DNA from: Planktothrix sp. PCC 11201
GTDB taxonomy: Bacteria; Cyanobacteriota; Cyanobacteriia; Cyanobacteriales; Microcoleaceae
Length of the DNA stretch: 64,000 nt
Reading direction: 5' to 3'
Assembly (NCBI RefSeq): GCF_900009135.1
Contig: NZ_LT797700.1
Span: forward strand, 30,557 to 94,556
The translations under genes and the position numbers were made by a program. Positions 1 to 7,190 of this stretch are shown here, one piece after another (positions within the stretch are counted from its first letter, which is position 1; every line of letters starts with the position of its first letter). The notes beneath the pieces were generated by a model that saw only the letters and a list, made by a program, of their open reading frames with translations, made no database searches and was not told where the DNA came from.

Positions 1-33
1 CCCCTACCTCCCCTGCTCCCCCTGCGTTTCCTC

Positions 34-1563
34 ATGTCCGTTTCTTCCTCTCCGAACCCCAAATTCACAGAACTGCTTAATCGCCTCACGGAAATTAACG
101 ATATTAAATCGGCAATTTCCCTATTGCATTGGGATCAAGCCACCTATATGCCACCTGGTGGTGCTCAGGCCAGGGGGCGACAAATGGCGACCTTACGCCG
201 CCTCGCCCATGAAAAATTCATTGATCCCGTTTTGGGAGAACTTTTAGAGGATTTACGGACTGAGGAGGCTAACCGTCCCTATTCCTCCCTCGAAGCCAGT
301 TTAATCCGGGTCACCCGTCGAGATTATCAGCGGGCGGTGCAGGTTCCTTCAAAACTGATGGCACAGATATCCCAGCATCAATCCGCCTGCTATGATGCCT
401 GGGCTAAAGCAAGGGAAGCCCAAAGTTTTGCTATTGTTCAGCCTTATTTAAAAACCACTTTAGAATTGAGTCAGGAATATGCCAGATGTTTCCCCTGGTA
501 TGAACACATTGCCGATCCTTTAATTGATCAACAGGATCAGGGGATGACGGTGGCGAAGGTGCGATCGCTATTTGAACCTCTGCGTGAGCAATTAGTGATG
601 ATCGTGGAAACTCTCGGCAATTGTGTTCCGTTAAATAACTCTTGTTTACATCAAGATTTCTCTCCTAAAGAACAAATCAAGTTTAGTCTTGGGGTAATTC
701 AGGCTTTGGGTTATGACTTAAATCGAGGACGCCAAGACAAAACACTGCATCCGTTTATGACGAAATTCTCAATTAATGACGTGAGGATTACCACCCGTGT
801 TTATGAACACCATCTGGGACAGGCCCTATTTAGTACCATTCATGAAGCGGGTCATGCCCTCTATGAACAAGGAATTGCACCGGAGTTAGAAGGAACTCCT
901 TTAGCGGGGGGGGCTTCCTCGGGTTTGCATGAAAGTCAAGCTCGTTTATGGGAAAATGTCATCGGTCGCAGTCGAGGGTTTTGGGAATGGTGTTATCCTC
1001 GATTACAGGGGGTGTTTATGCGGCAGTTAGGACAGGTAACAACAAATCAATTTTATCAAGCCATTAATCAGGTAACTCCCTCTTTAATTCGTACCGATGC
1101 AGATGAAGTTACTTACAATTTACATATTATGATTCGCTTTGATTTAGAGTTAGCGATGTTGGAGGGAAAATTAGCCATTTCCGATTTACCAGAAGCTTGG
1201 AATGAACGGTATAGAAATGATTTAGGTGTTATTCCGAAAACAGATTTGGAAGGGGTTTTACAGGATGTGCACTGGTATATTGGATTAATTGGTGGAATGT
1301 TCCAGAGTTATACGTTAGGGAATTTAATGGCGGCTCAAATTTATAATACTGCTATACATCTCGATCCTGAAATTCCCTTTGAAATTGAACGGGGCAGTGT
1401 GAAGCGGCTGTTAGAATGGTTGCAACAAAATATTCATCAACATGGCCGAAAATTCACAACCCAGGAATTAATTGAACAGGTCACGGGTTCCCCTTTGAAA
1501 ATCGATCCGTTTCTTCATTATCTACATAATAAATATGAATATCTCTACAATTGTAAATTCTAA
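34..1563 (+). CDS. M32 family metallocarboxypeptidase (carboxypeptidase Taq type)
   Basis: This 509-residue protein has the usual M32 length. The zinc site is visible as HEAGH at residues 270-274, and the third ligand lies in the HESQ motif at 299-302, which is diagnostic of M32. The family removes C-terminal residues from peptides, with broad specificity, in the cytoplasm; no signal peptide or membrane segment is seen. The ATG at 34 starts a sequence rich in Ser and Pro, and family homology seems to begin near residue 10. Only 33 bases precede it, so an earlier start outside the window cannot be fully excluded. The next gene is convergent, so this one is probably the end of a transcript. The family assignment is firm; the physiological substrate is unknown. 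Confidence 0.93.
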   Translation: MSVSSSPNPKFTELLNRLTEINDIKSAISLLHWDQATYMPPGGAQARGRQMATLRRLAHEKFIDPVLGELLEDLRTEEANRPYSSLEASLIRVTRRDYQRAVQVPSKLMAQISQHQSACYDAWAKAREAQSFAIVQPYLKTTLELSQEYARCFPWYEHIADPLIDQQDQGMTVAKVRSLFEPLREQLVMIVETLGNCVPLNNSCLHQDFSPKEQIKFSLGVIQALGYDLNRGRQDKTLHPFMTKFSINDVRITTRVYEHHLGQALFSTIHEAGHALYEQGIAPELEGTPLAGGASSGLHESQARLWENVIGRSRGFWEWCYPRLQGVFMRQLGQVTTNQFYQAINQVTPSLIRTDADEVTYNLHIMIRFDLELAMLEGKLAISDLPEAWNERYRNDLGVIPKTDLEGVLQDVHWYIGLIGGMFQSYTLGNLMAAQIYNTAIHLDPEIPFEIERGSVKRLLEWLQQNIHQHGRKFTTQELIEQVTGSPLKIDPFLHYLHNKYEYLYNCKF

Positions 1564-1597
1564 TATGAAATCCTTAAATTAGTGCTAGAGATGGCAA

Positions 1598-1618
1598 GGG
1601 AACAGGGAACAGGGAACA
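1598..1618. repeat. Short tandem heptamer repeat, GGGAACA x3
   Basis: Three exact head-to-tail copies of GGGAACA lie between two convergent genes. Short tandemly repeated heptamers are typical of filamentous cyanobacterial intergenic DNA. No function can be assigned. Confidence 0.8.
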
Positions 1619-1696
1619 GAAATAATACTTCTAGCTCTTTCATATCAGTATTAAAATGTTACAACCTATTTAGGATTGCTATATTATTTAAGACTT

Positions 1697-1717
1697 AAAA
1701 AGGTGGCTTACGCCACC
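1697..1717 (-). terminator. Rho-independent terminator of the DUF1517 gene
   Basis: On the minus strand a perfect stem GGTGGC-GTAA-GCCACC (1702-1717) is followed directly by TTTTT (1701-1697). It lies 8 bases after the DUF1517 stop codon, in the right orientation. Confidence 0.8.
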
Positions 1718-1724
1718 CGAAAGC

Positions 1725-2660
1725 TTAAACCAAGGTTAAATCAGGATAATAAGCCAACATATCGTCGGTGCTGAGGGTATCCCCACTAGCTTGAGGTGTC
1801 CAGAGAATTTCTACAGCCAATAATTGTTCACTACCAACGGAACCTAAACGACTTAATGCTTGACGTAATGTTTCAGGACTATTCACTTTAGGAAGTTGAA
1901 TTTTTCCCAAAGTTCCTACCACCAATGTCACCACAATATATTCGTTGTCCGTGGTGGTTAAATCTCCCGTTTGACTGACTAAGGTTCCCTGATTTCCCGG
2001 CAAAGAAGGGGCTACCCCACCAATTAACTGATTATTAACATTAGACAGGGTTTCTTCAGCAAATTTACTCCGTTCGGCTAAAGCCCATTGATTGAATTTA
2101 GCTTCAGCCGAATTCATGCCCGTTTGTTCCGACTCCGCAGACCCATAGGCCCAATATTCAGGATGGCGTAACAGGGCTAAGGTGGCTTCCTGCAAAACTT
2201 GGGCGCGACCGGCGGCGGAACCCGTATCGGCGGTTTGGGCCATGCGGTCTAAATCCCCTTGTAAATTTCGAGCTTGGGCCAGTAACCCCACTTGTAAACG
2301 GGCCACAGAAACCGTCGGGTTACTGCCATATCCCGGTTCATCCTGTCCTTGTCCGATGGCCGACCGGATACTATTGAAGATGAACCCGGCGAGCGCCATA
2401 AAAATTAGGAGGGAAAATAACCCACCCCCACCAAAGCCAAAGAAGGGGATGAGGAAAGGAAATCCAAAACCGCCTCCGCCGTAGTACCCCCCTCCAGAAC
2501 GGCCAGGACTGGGACTATAGCTACGACTGGGAGAGGATCTAAAGGAGCCTCCCCCGATGCGTCCCCCGCTTCTAGCGGCTAATACACCATCGACTTGACT
2601 AAAAAATAAAACAGCAACTAAGCTAAAGATAGCTAAGGGTTTTAAAAGTTTTTTGAACAT
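1725..2660 (-). CDS. DUF1517 family membrane protein
   Basis: The 311-residue product begins with a hydrophobic signal or anchor (residues about 8-28, ending in VLAA). A Gly/Ser/Pro-rich stretch follows (30-75), then a second hydrophobic helix in the GGGLFSLLIFMALAGFIF region (about 80-96), and a soluble C-terminal domain of about 190 residues containing LLRHPEYWAYGS. This order matches the DUF1517 family of cyanobacteria and plastids, whose role is not established. The C-terminal domain may face the lumen or cytoplasm; the sequence does not decide this. Start is the ATG at 2660. A good terminator follows the gene, and it appears to be transcribed alone. The family call is confident, but no function should be assigned. 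Confidence 0.85.
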   Translation of the reverse strand: MFKKLLKPLAIFSLVAVLFFSQVDGVLAARSGGRIGGGSFRSSPSRSYSPSPGRSGGGYYGGGGFGFPFLIPFFGFGGGGLFSLLIFMALAGFIFNSIRSAIGQGQDEPGYGSNPTVSVARLQVGLLAQARNLQGDLDRMAQTADTGSAAGRAQVLQEATLALLRHPEYWAYGSAESEQTGMNSAEAKFNQWALAERSKFAEETLSNVNNQLIGGVAPSLPGNQGTLVSQTGDLTTTDNEYIVVTLVVGTLGKIQLPKVNSPETLRQALSRLGSVGSEQLLAVEILWTPQASGDTLSTDDMLAYYPDLTLV

Positions 2661-2967
2661 AAATCACATCTCATTTTTTTAGGACATCGAAACTGGAAAA
2701 TTCTCTTGAGGAAGACAACAGAGGCTCTGTACTTCCTTGATTGTGGGAGTTTTTCTGCAACTTTACCTATACTGTAACGTTTTTTTAATTTTGCTTCAGC
2801 CAGATTCTGGTTCGGGATTTACCCTCAAGGGTAGGGAATTTTCTCCTGGTCTTTCTTGCCAGTTTCCATTACCTTTTGCCGTCCTTGAGGTTATCGAGTC
2901 CGACGCCCGCCAGAATATTTATCCCAGGGGGTAGAAAAATTTTGCGATCGCTGTTATAATCAAAAAT

Positions 2968-2988
2968 AACTGATAACTGATAACTGAT
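2968..2988. repeat. Short tandem heptamer repeat, AACTGAT x3
   Basis: Three exact copies of AACTGAT lie just after a TATAAT (2955-2960) and just before a hairpin with a T tract. The 585-base space 2661-3245 holds this repeat, the terminator-like hairpin at 2991-3032, and a second heptamer block. No protein gene is supported in it. Confidence 0.8.
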
Positions 2989-2990
2989 CT

Positions 2991-3032
2991 AGCCACAGCC
3001 ACTATTCTTTAGTGACTGTGGCTTTCTTTTTT
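2991..3032 (+). terminator. Orphan plus-strand terminator hairpin
   Basis: AGCCACAG (2991-2998) pairs with CTGTGGCT (3016-3023), with an inner ACT/AGT pairing. The T-rich tract TTCTTTTTT follows. Both neighbouring genes are on the minus strand, so no annotated plus-strand gene ends here. It could terminate a short untranslated RNA that starts near 2965. Confidence 0.6.
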
Positions 3033-3065
3033 GGTTGGGATCAACCTTCAAACTCATTGGCAGTC

Positions 3066-3150
3066 GGGGAATGGGGAATGGGGAATTACGAATTACGAAT
3101 GGGTAATGGGTAATACTTCGACTTCGCTCAGTAACAGGGTAATGGGTAAT
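3066..3150. repeat. Composite heptamer repeat block
   Basis: Read from 3066, the sequence is GGGGAAT x3, TACGAAT x2, GGGTAAT x2, a 22-base insert holding ACTTCG twice, then GGGTAAT x2. All units are 7 nt long and directly adjacent, which suggests repeated slippage and conversion between related heptamers. It lies downstream of the DUF4336 gene. Confidence 0.8.
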
Positions 3151-3245
3151 GGGGATGCCCAGTGTTCCCAATTATGATCACAAAATATTAAGTCATCCAA
3201 ACCCCCAAACCCTGGAGATGGCCGAAGTTCTTGGGGTTTTTCTCC

Positions 3246-4448
3246 TTAAACTTTAGGTTTAGAGGGTGGTGTAATCTTAAATTTATTTAAAAGATGATTA
3301 ATTTCTAACAGTAACTCAAACTCTGATTCGGGCAATAAATCATAATGACTATTTTTTTCTAAAAAACTAAATGCCTGGCGAAATTGCTCCGGTGTTGCCA
3401 TAATCGGGGAATCAAAATGACAAGGAATAATCCGGTTAAACTCCCATTTAGAAACTTGATTTGCCCAATTTAAGGTTTCTTCTGGGGCGCGATTTAAAAT
3501 TAAAGTTTGTAAAATGGGAGCCACAAATAACTGCCCATTTCTGCTTAATGCTTCAAAGGTTTCTTGCCAATTGGGTTTCCATTTAAACGGATAAATTCCA
3601 AAATAGGCTTTTTTAGAACGGTCGGGTGCTTGCCACGATTCCCGCACCGCATCCCCCAACTCTATCGTATCTAAAACACTCGGACGAAAATAAAAGGAAA
3701 ATAACGAGATTCTCTGCCATCCTCGGCGACGGGTGATTTCTGTATCTTCTACTTTATGAAAAGTATCATCTTTGGCGTGGAATAGTAGGGGATAGGGATC
3801 GAGTTGTACAATCGCTGGAGGAGTGTTAGGAATGGAAACAATGGTATCGGTTACTAATAGGGTATGCGATCGCTTATGTAAAAAAACTACCTCGGCAAAC
3901 TGCCCAATTCCTAATGCTAAAGGGCCGAGAATTTTATAGTCAAATTCATCGGCAAAGGGTGTATTGCGACTATCCTGGGGCAGAATATGGGTGCGTTTTG
4001 CAGGTAAACCTAACCAACTTAGGGGTAAATTAATCGGAAAACTCCACTGTCCGGGGGCAACAAAAACTTGGGCGTTGGGAAATTTTCGGGCAAAGGGGCC
4101 AACAAATACCTTATGTTCAACTCCTGAAATCGTAGGTAGAATAATATATTTTACATCGCCATATTCTACGATTAATTCTCTGATTAAATTCAGACATTCG
4201 GAGGTGGGAGCCACGGGAGCATACACTAACAAACCCCCCTGTTCCAGTTTTACCACGGTCATCCGAATGGGCACCACCACATACAGAATCCCCTGCACCT
4301 GCTCAAATGTCCAAAGGGTATGGGGAATGACTTCCCGGCGGATGGTGCGTCGCTGACCGTAGGGATAAATGGGGACAACGGGCCACAGGGGCCATGAACA
4401 GTCCGGCAATGAACGGGGTTCTTCTGGGGGTTTCCGAGGGTGCTCCAC
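3246..4448 (-). CDS. DUF4336 domain-containing protein
   Basis: This 400-residue soluble protein matches the DUF4336 family found in cyanobacteria and plants. Recognisable segments are the N-terminal W-rich WPLWPVVPIYPYGQRRTI, then GGLLVYAPVAPT, a central VKYIILPT, and near the C-terminus IIPCHFDSPI. The strand-helix pattern and the late His-Asp resemble a metallo-beta-lactamase fold, but a full HxHxDH motif is not visible, so hydrolase activity is not claimed. The start is ATG 4448; codons for RRTIRREV lie close to it. The gene reads toward the heptamer block and follows the HAD gene on the same strand, separated by a 96-base spacer that holds direct repeats. Confidence 0.8.
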   Translation of the reverse strand: MEHPRKPPEEPRSLPDCSWPLWPVVPIYPYGQRRTIRREVIPHTLWTFEQVQGILYVVVPIRMTVVKLEQGGLLVYAPVAPTSECLNLIRELIVEYGDVKYIILPTISGVEHKVFVGPFARKFPNAQVFVAPGQWSFPINLPLSWLGLPAKRTHILPQDSRNTPFADEFDYKILGPLALGIGQFAEVVFLHKRSHTLLVTDTIVSIPNTPPAIVQLDPYPLLFHAKDDTFHKVEDTEITRRRGWQRISLFSFYFRPSVLDTIELGDAVRESWQAPDRSKKAYFGIYPFKWKPNWQETFEALSRNGQLFVAPILQTLILNRAPEETLNWANQVSKWEFNRIIPCHFDSPIMATPEQFRQAFSFLEKNSHYDLLPESEFELLLEINHLLNKFKITPPSKPKV

Positions 4449-4465
4449 TGTTTTTGTAACTCCTG

Positions 4466-4546
4466 TGTCCTGTAGACAGACGCGCCGCCGTGGCTCGTCT
4501 CTACTTTTGTCCTGTAGATAGACGCGCCGTGGCTCGTCTCTACTTT
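4466..4546. repeat. Two direct copies of a ~40-bp repeat
   Basis: Copy one (4466-4507) and copy two (4508-4546) share TGTCCTGTAGA, then ACGCGCC, then GTGGCTCGTCTCTAC. They differ by a 3-base GCC insertion and one substitution. The second copy overlaps the last codons of the HAD gene. The GTAGAGACG core is typical of dispersed cyanobacterial repeats. Confidence 0.75.
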
Positions 4547-5270
4547 AGAATATCGGAATTTGTTCTAAACTTTCAAATTCATCTAAAATCCCTTTTGGGG
4601 ATTCGTCTCGATGGACTAAAATGCCTCGTATTCCTAGGGCTTTTGCACCTTGATAATCGGCTTTAAAACTATCACCAATATGCCAAGTCTCTTGGGGTAA
4701 ACATTGATGTTTGGTTAAGGCAATTTGGAAGATTTCCGAACTGGGTTTGGCGGCTCCTACTTCTGTGGAAATGGTAACGCTTTGAAAAAATTCAGCTAAA
4801 TTTAAAGCATCTAAAACTGGATATAATCGGGAATCAAAATTAGATAATACTCCTAATTCTATCCCTTGCTCTTGCCAATCTTTTAATTTAGGGAGAACAT
4901 CGGGATAAACAAACCAAGGTTTTTCGGTTTCAAAATAATGATATAGAGCTTGAAAGAAGGCAGAAAAATCTGTAAAGTTATTATAGAGTCCAACGGTTTT
5001 AAAGGTTTGTTCAGCGATCGCTTTCCACCATTCAAATTCTAAGGGGGGAATTTCACTGGGATCAACCCCCGGAAATGCCATACTCGGAGCCGCTAAAAAA
5101 CAGTTAAAAAACACTTTATCCAAAATTTCAGCTTCAGCATTGACCCCAAATTGTTTTGCTATGATACGGTAGGCTTCCCCCACACTCTGACGCACACCAA
5201 ATAACGTCCCAACGGCATCTAAAAAAATGACACGGGGTTTTTCAATTGTAGAATTTTGCGGGTTAGTCAT
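4545..5270 (-). CDS. HAD-superfamily hydrolase (REG-2-like subfamily IA)
   Basis: The product is about 241 residues when started at the ATG at 5270. A longer open frame reaches 5342, but its first 24 residues (MIKKWKIENK...) overlap the upstream gene's stop and do not look like the family, so the internal start is preferred. HAD motif I is VIFLDAVGTLFG, with Asp nucleophile and second Asp replaced by a DxxGT form that occurs in the REG-2 group. Motif II is LGVLSNFDSRL, motif III includes the Lys of GAAKPSSEIF, and motif IV is HIGDSFKADYQGA. The cap lies between motifs I and II. It is probably a cytoplasmic phosphatase of unknown substrate. It lies 43 bases after the ndbB stop and is likely co-transcribed with it. 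Confidence 0.85.
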   Translation of the reverse strand: MTNPQNSTIEKPRVIFLDAVGTLFGVRQSVGEAYRIIAKQFGVNAEAEILDKVFFNCFLAAPSMAFPGVDPSEIPPLEFEWWKAIAEQTFKTVGLYNNFTDFSAFFQALYHYFETEKPWFVYPDVLPKLKDWQEQGIELGVLSNFDSRLYPVLDALNLAEFFQSVTISTEVGAAKPSSEIFQIALTKHQCLPQETWHIGDSFKADYQGAKALGIRGILVHRDESPKGILDEFESLEQIPIF

Positions 5271-5313
5271 AATTAGTGAGTCAAAAGTCAGGTTAACAGT
5301 GGAGACTTGATAC

Positions 5314-6534
5314 TTATTCTCTATCTTCCATTTTTTGATCAATTGAAATTAATAAATCCTGCAAGGGTCGGGTTATCCAATTAAACGCCACCCGAATTTG
5401 ATGGTCAAAGGTGGGGAAGCGATATAAATAGATTAAACGACGGGTTAAATGGGCAAATTGACCGTCTAATTTGATCCCTAAACCTGTTAAGGTGGCGTTA
5501 TCAGTTCCTAATGTCATTATTTCCCCTAAATTAATATATCGGAAGGGTAATAAGGGTCTTCCTGTTAATAACGCCCAAAGATTCCATCCGGTATAATCGG
5601 CTTGTTGAAAAGCGGCTTGGGCTGTGGTCGGAACTTTTTGACCATCAGCGTCTTGAGATTCTGCTAAATCTCCTAATGCAAAAATTTCAGGATGATCAAT
5701 TACTTGTAAGGTTGATGTGGTGACAATTTGACCCCGTTGATTGTGTTTTAAAGGCAGTGATCGCACCACCGGAGATACCTGGGTTCCCACCGTCCATAAC
5801 ACTAAATCCACTGGAATTTCATCAATTTCACCTCGATATTCTAGGGAAATTTTATTTCCTGCAACCGTCGCCACAGTGGTTTCTAAATCGATCCAAACCT
5901 GGCGATTTAATAAGGCATTTCTAGCCGATTCTTGATTAAATTCAGGAGAGGTTTTTAAGATTTCTTCCGCTTGTTCAATAATTCTAATCCGTCCTTTTGT
6001 TCCCAGGCGATCAGCTAATTTACAGGCGAGTTCCACCCCACTATAACCGCCACCTACAATGGCTATTCTAATTTTATCTTGATCTAAGGTTTCTAATCGT
6101 CGCAACTGTTCTTCTAAACGATAAGCATCGGCAATAGTTCGGAAGGGAATGGCATATTCTTTCGCCCCAGGAACTAAATCTAAAGGTGTTTCTCCTCCCA
6201 TTGCCAAAACCAAATAATCATAGGAAATAACGGTATTATCTTCTAGTTTAACCTGTTTACTATCGATCTCAATTTCACTAACCACTCCTTGACAAAATTG
6301 CACCTTAGTATCTTTTAATAGGTCTTCAAATGCGGGAGCAATTTCCCAGGTTTGCAGTTCATTGGTCAGCAATTCATACAGCAGAGGTAAAAACAAAAAA
6401 TGGTCATTTTGATCCACCAGAACAATTTCCGGTTGTTCCGATTTTTGCCAAGGAAGTTGACTCAAACGTAAGGCGGTGTACAGTCCACCAAAGCCTCCAC
6501 CAAGGATACAGATGCGGGTTTGCGGTTCAGTCAT
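5314..6534 (-). CDS. ndbB: Type II NAD(P)H dehydrogenase, NdbB-like (demethylphylloquinone reductase)
   Basis: The 406-residue flavoprotein has a FAD-binding GGGFGG at residues 12-17, an NAD(P)-binding GGGYSG at 161-166, and the second FAD motif FALGDLAE near 286. It resembles cyanobacterial NdbB over its whole length, for example RICILGGGFGGLYTALRL and the C-terminal RRLIYLYRFPTFDHQ. NdbB is known to reduce demethylphylloquinone before the last methylation of vitamin K1 synthesis, so the gene fits the photosystem I theme of psaK, which starts 180 bases away on the other strand. There is no signal peptide; it is probably peripheral on the membrane. Start ATG 6534. NdbA or NdbC are alternatives, but length and N-terminus favour NdbB. 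Confidence 0.85.
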   Translation of the reverse strand: MTEPQTRICILGGGFGGLYTALRLSQLPWQKSEQPEIVLVDQNDHFLFLPLLYELLTNELQTWEIAPAFEDLLKDTKVQFCQGVVSEIEIDSKQVKLEDNTVISYDYLVLAMGGETPLDLVPGAKEYAIPFRTIADAYRLEEQLRRLETLDQDKIRIAIVGGGYSGVELACKLADRLGTKGRIRIIEQAEEILKTSPEFNQESARNALLNRQVWIDLETTVATVAGNKISLEYRGEIDEIPVDLVLWTVGTQVSPVVRSLPLKHNQRGQIVTTSTLQVIDHPEIFALGDLAESQDADGQKVPTTAQAAFQQADYTGWNLWALLTGRPLLPFRYINLGEIMTLGTDNATLTGLGIKLDGQFAHLTRRLIYLYRFPTFDHQIRVAFNWITRPLQDLLISIDQKMEDRE

Positions 6535-6714
6535 ATTAAAATTGGGGGTTTGGTGAGTTGGGCTGTTTCTTTCAACTAGGATAGCAATTTTAGTCGAAAA
6601 ATGTTAAGTATTGCTACAAGGGCGAAAATCAATTGCCTTTGTTTGGTACAACATCTTAGCTATAACGATTAATTTTCCTTGAGTACAGTTTAAAAAATTT
6701 TAGGAGATCATTCC

Positions 6715-6975
6715 ATGATGTTGTTAGCCGCCACCGTCGCTACCCCCGTTACTCACGCCTGGAGTCCTACCATCGCTATTGTGATGATTGTGTGTAATAT
6801 TGTGGCGATCGCCATTGGTAAATTCTCCATCCAACAGCCTAATGCTGGCCCTCAATTACCCTCACCCAATCTGTTTGGTGGTTTTGGCTTACCTGCGGTT
6901 TTAGCAACCACAAGTTTTGGTCATGTTTTAGGGGCGGGTGTGATTTTAGGATTATCCAGTTTAGGAGTTATTTAA
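6715..6975 (+). CDS. psaK: Photosystem I reaction center subunit PsaK
   Basis: PsaK is a two-helix peripheral subunit of photosystem I. The 86-residue product has helix one at about 18-38 (SPTIAIVMIVCNIVAIAIGK) and helix two at about 60-83, joined by the conserved stromal loop with LPSPNLFGGFGLPAVLATTSFGH, shown here only in part as LFGGFGLPA. Two ATG codons are adjacent (6715, 6718). The ribosome binding site AGGAGA at 6702-6707 favours one of these. The upstream region is shared with the divergent ndbB. No clear -35/-10 pair was identified. A MITE-like element begins 13 bases after the stop codon. Confidence 0.96.
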   Translation: MMLLAATVATPVTHAWSPTIAIVMIVCNIVAIAIGKFSIQQPNAGPQLPSPNLFGGFGLPAVLATTSFGHVLGAGVILGLSSLGVI

Positions 6976-6987
6976 CTCATTTTAGAT

Positions 6988-7190
6988 GTAGGGGTAATTC
7001 CTGAATCATTGGTGTTAACTTAAATAATTAATGCCCTGAACTCAAGTTCGGGCTAAAAGCGATCGGCATCTAAAGATGACTCAACACTGGTCTTTATTAA
7101 CCCGTTTTAACGGGTTTGGGCTTTTAGCCTGAAATTTATTTCAAGGCTTTTGGCGTTAAGTTGACACTGATATTCATGAATTACTCCTAC
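6988..7190. mobile_element. MITE-like element with ~35-bp terminal inverted repeats
   Basis: The left end begins GTAGGGGTAATTC and runs to GTTAACTTAA (6988-7024). The complement of the right end (7190-7156) begins GTAGGAGTAATTC and runs to GTCAACTTAA. The ends align for about 35 positions with a handful of mismatches. The interior holds further palindromes: GCCCTGAACT/AAGTTCGGGC near 7033-7052 and AACCCG/CGGGTT near 7099-7116. There is no open reading frame for a transposase, so it is non-autonomous. No target duplication is obvious. The right end overlaps the cruP stop codon. Confidence 0.72.

Noticed and set aside
2182-2484. Plus-strand open frame opposite the DUF1517 gene
   Set aside because: It is a shadow of the Gly-rich minus-strand gene with no family similarity.
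2737-2934. Small frame between DUF1517 and the heptamer block
   Set aside because: No ribosome site, no conserved motif, and low coding character.
3066-3150. CRISPR-like array
   Set aside because: The units are directly adjacent 7-nt repeats without spacers; no CRISPR array or cas gene was found in the window.
3964-4356. Plus-strand open frame opposite the DUF4336 gene
   Set aside because: It is antisense to a well-supported gene and shows no domain or start signals.
5271-5342. Longer start of the HAD gene
   Set aside because: The extra 24 residues overlap ndbB and do not resemble the family; ATG 5270 precedes the conserved part.
6535-6714. Specific psaK promoter
   Set aside because: Candidate -10 and -35 elements near 6640-6670 have wrong spacing, so none is called.
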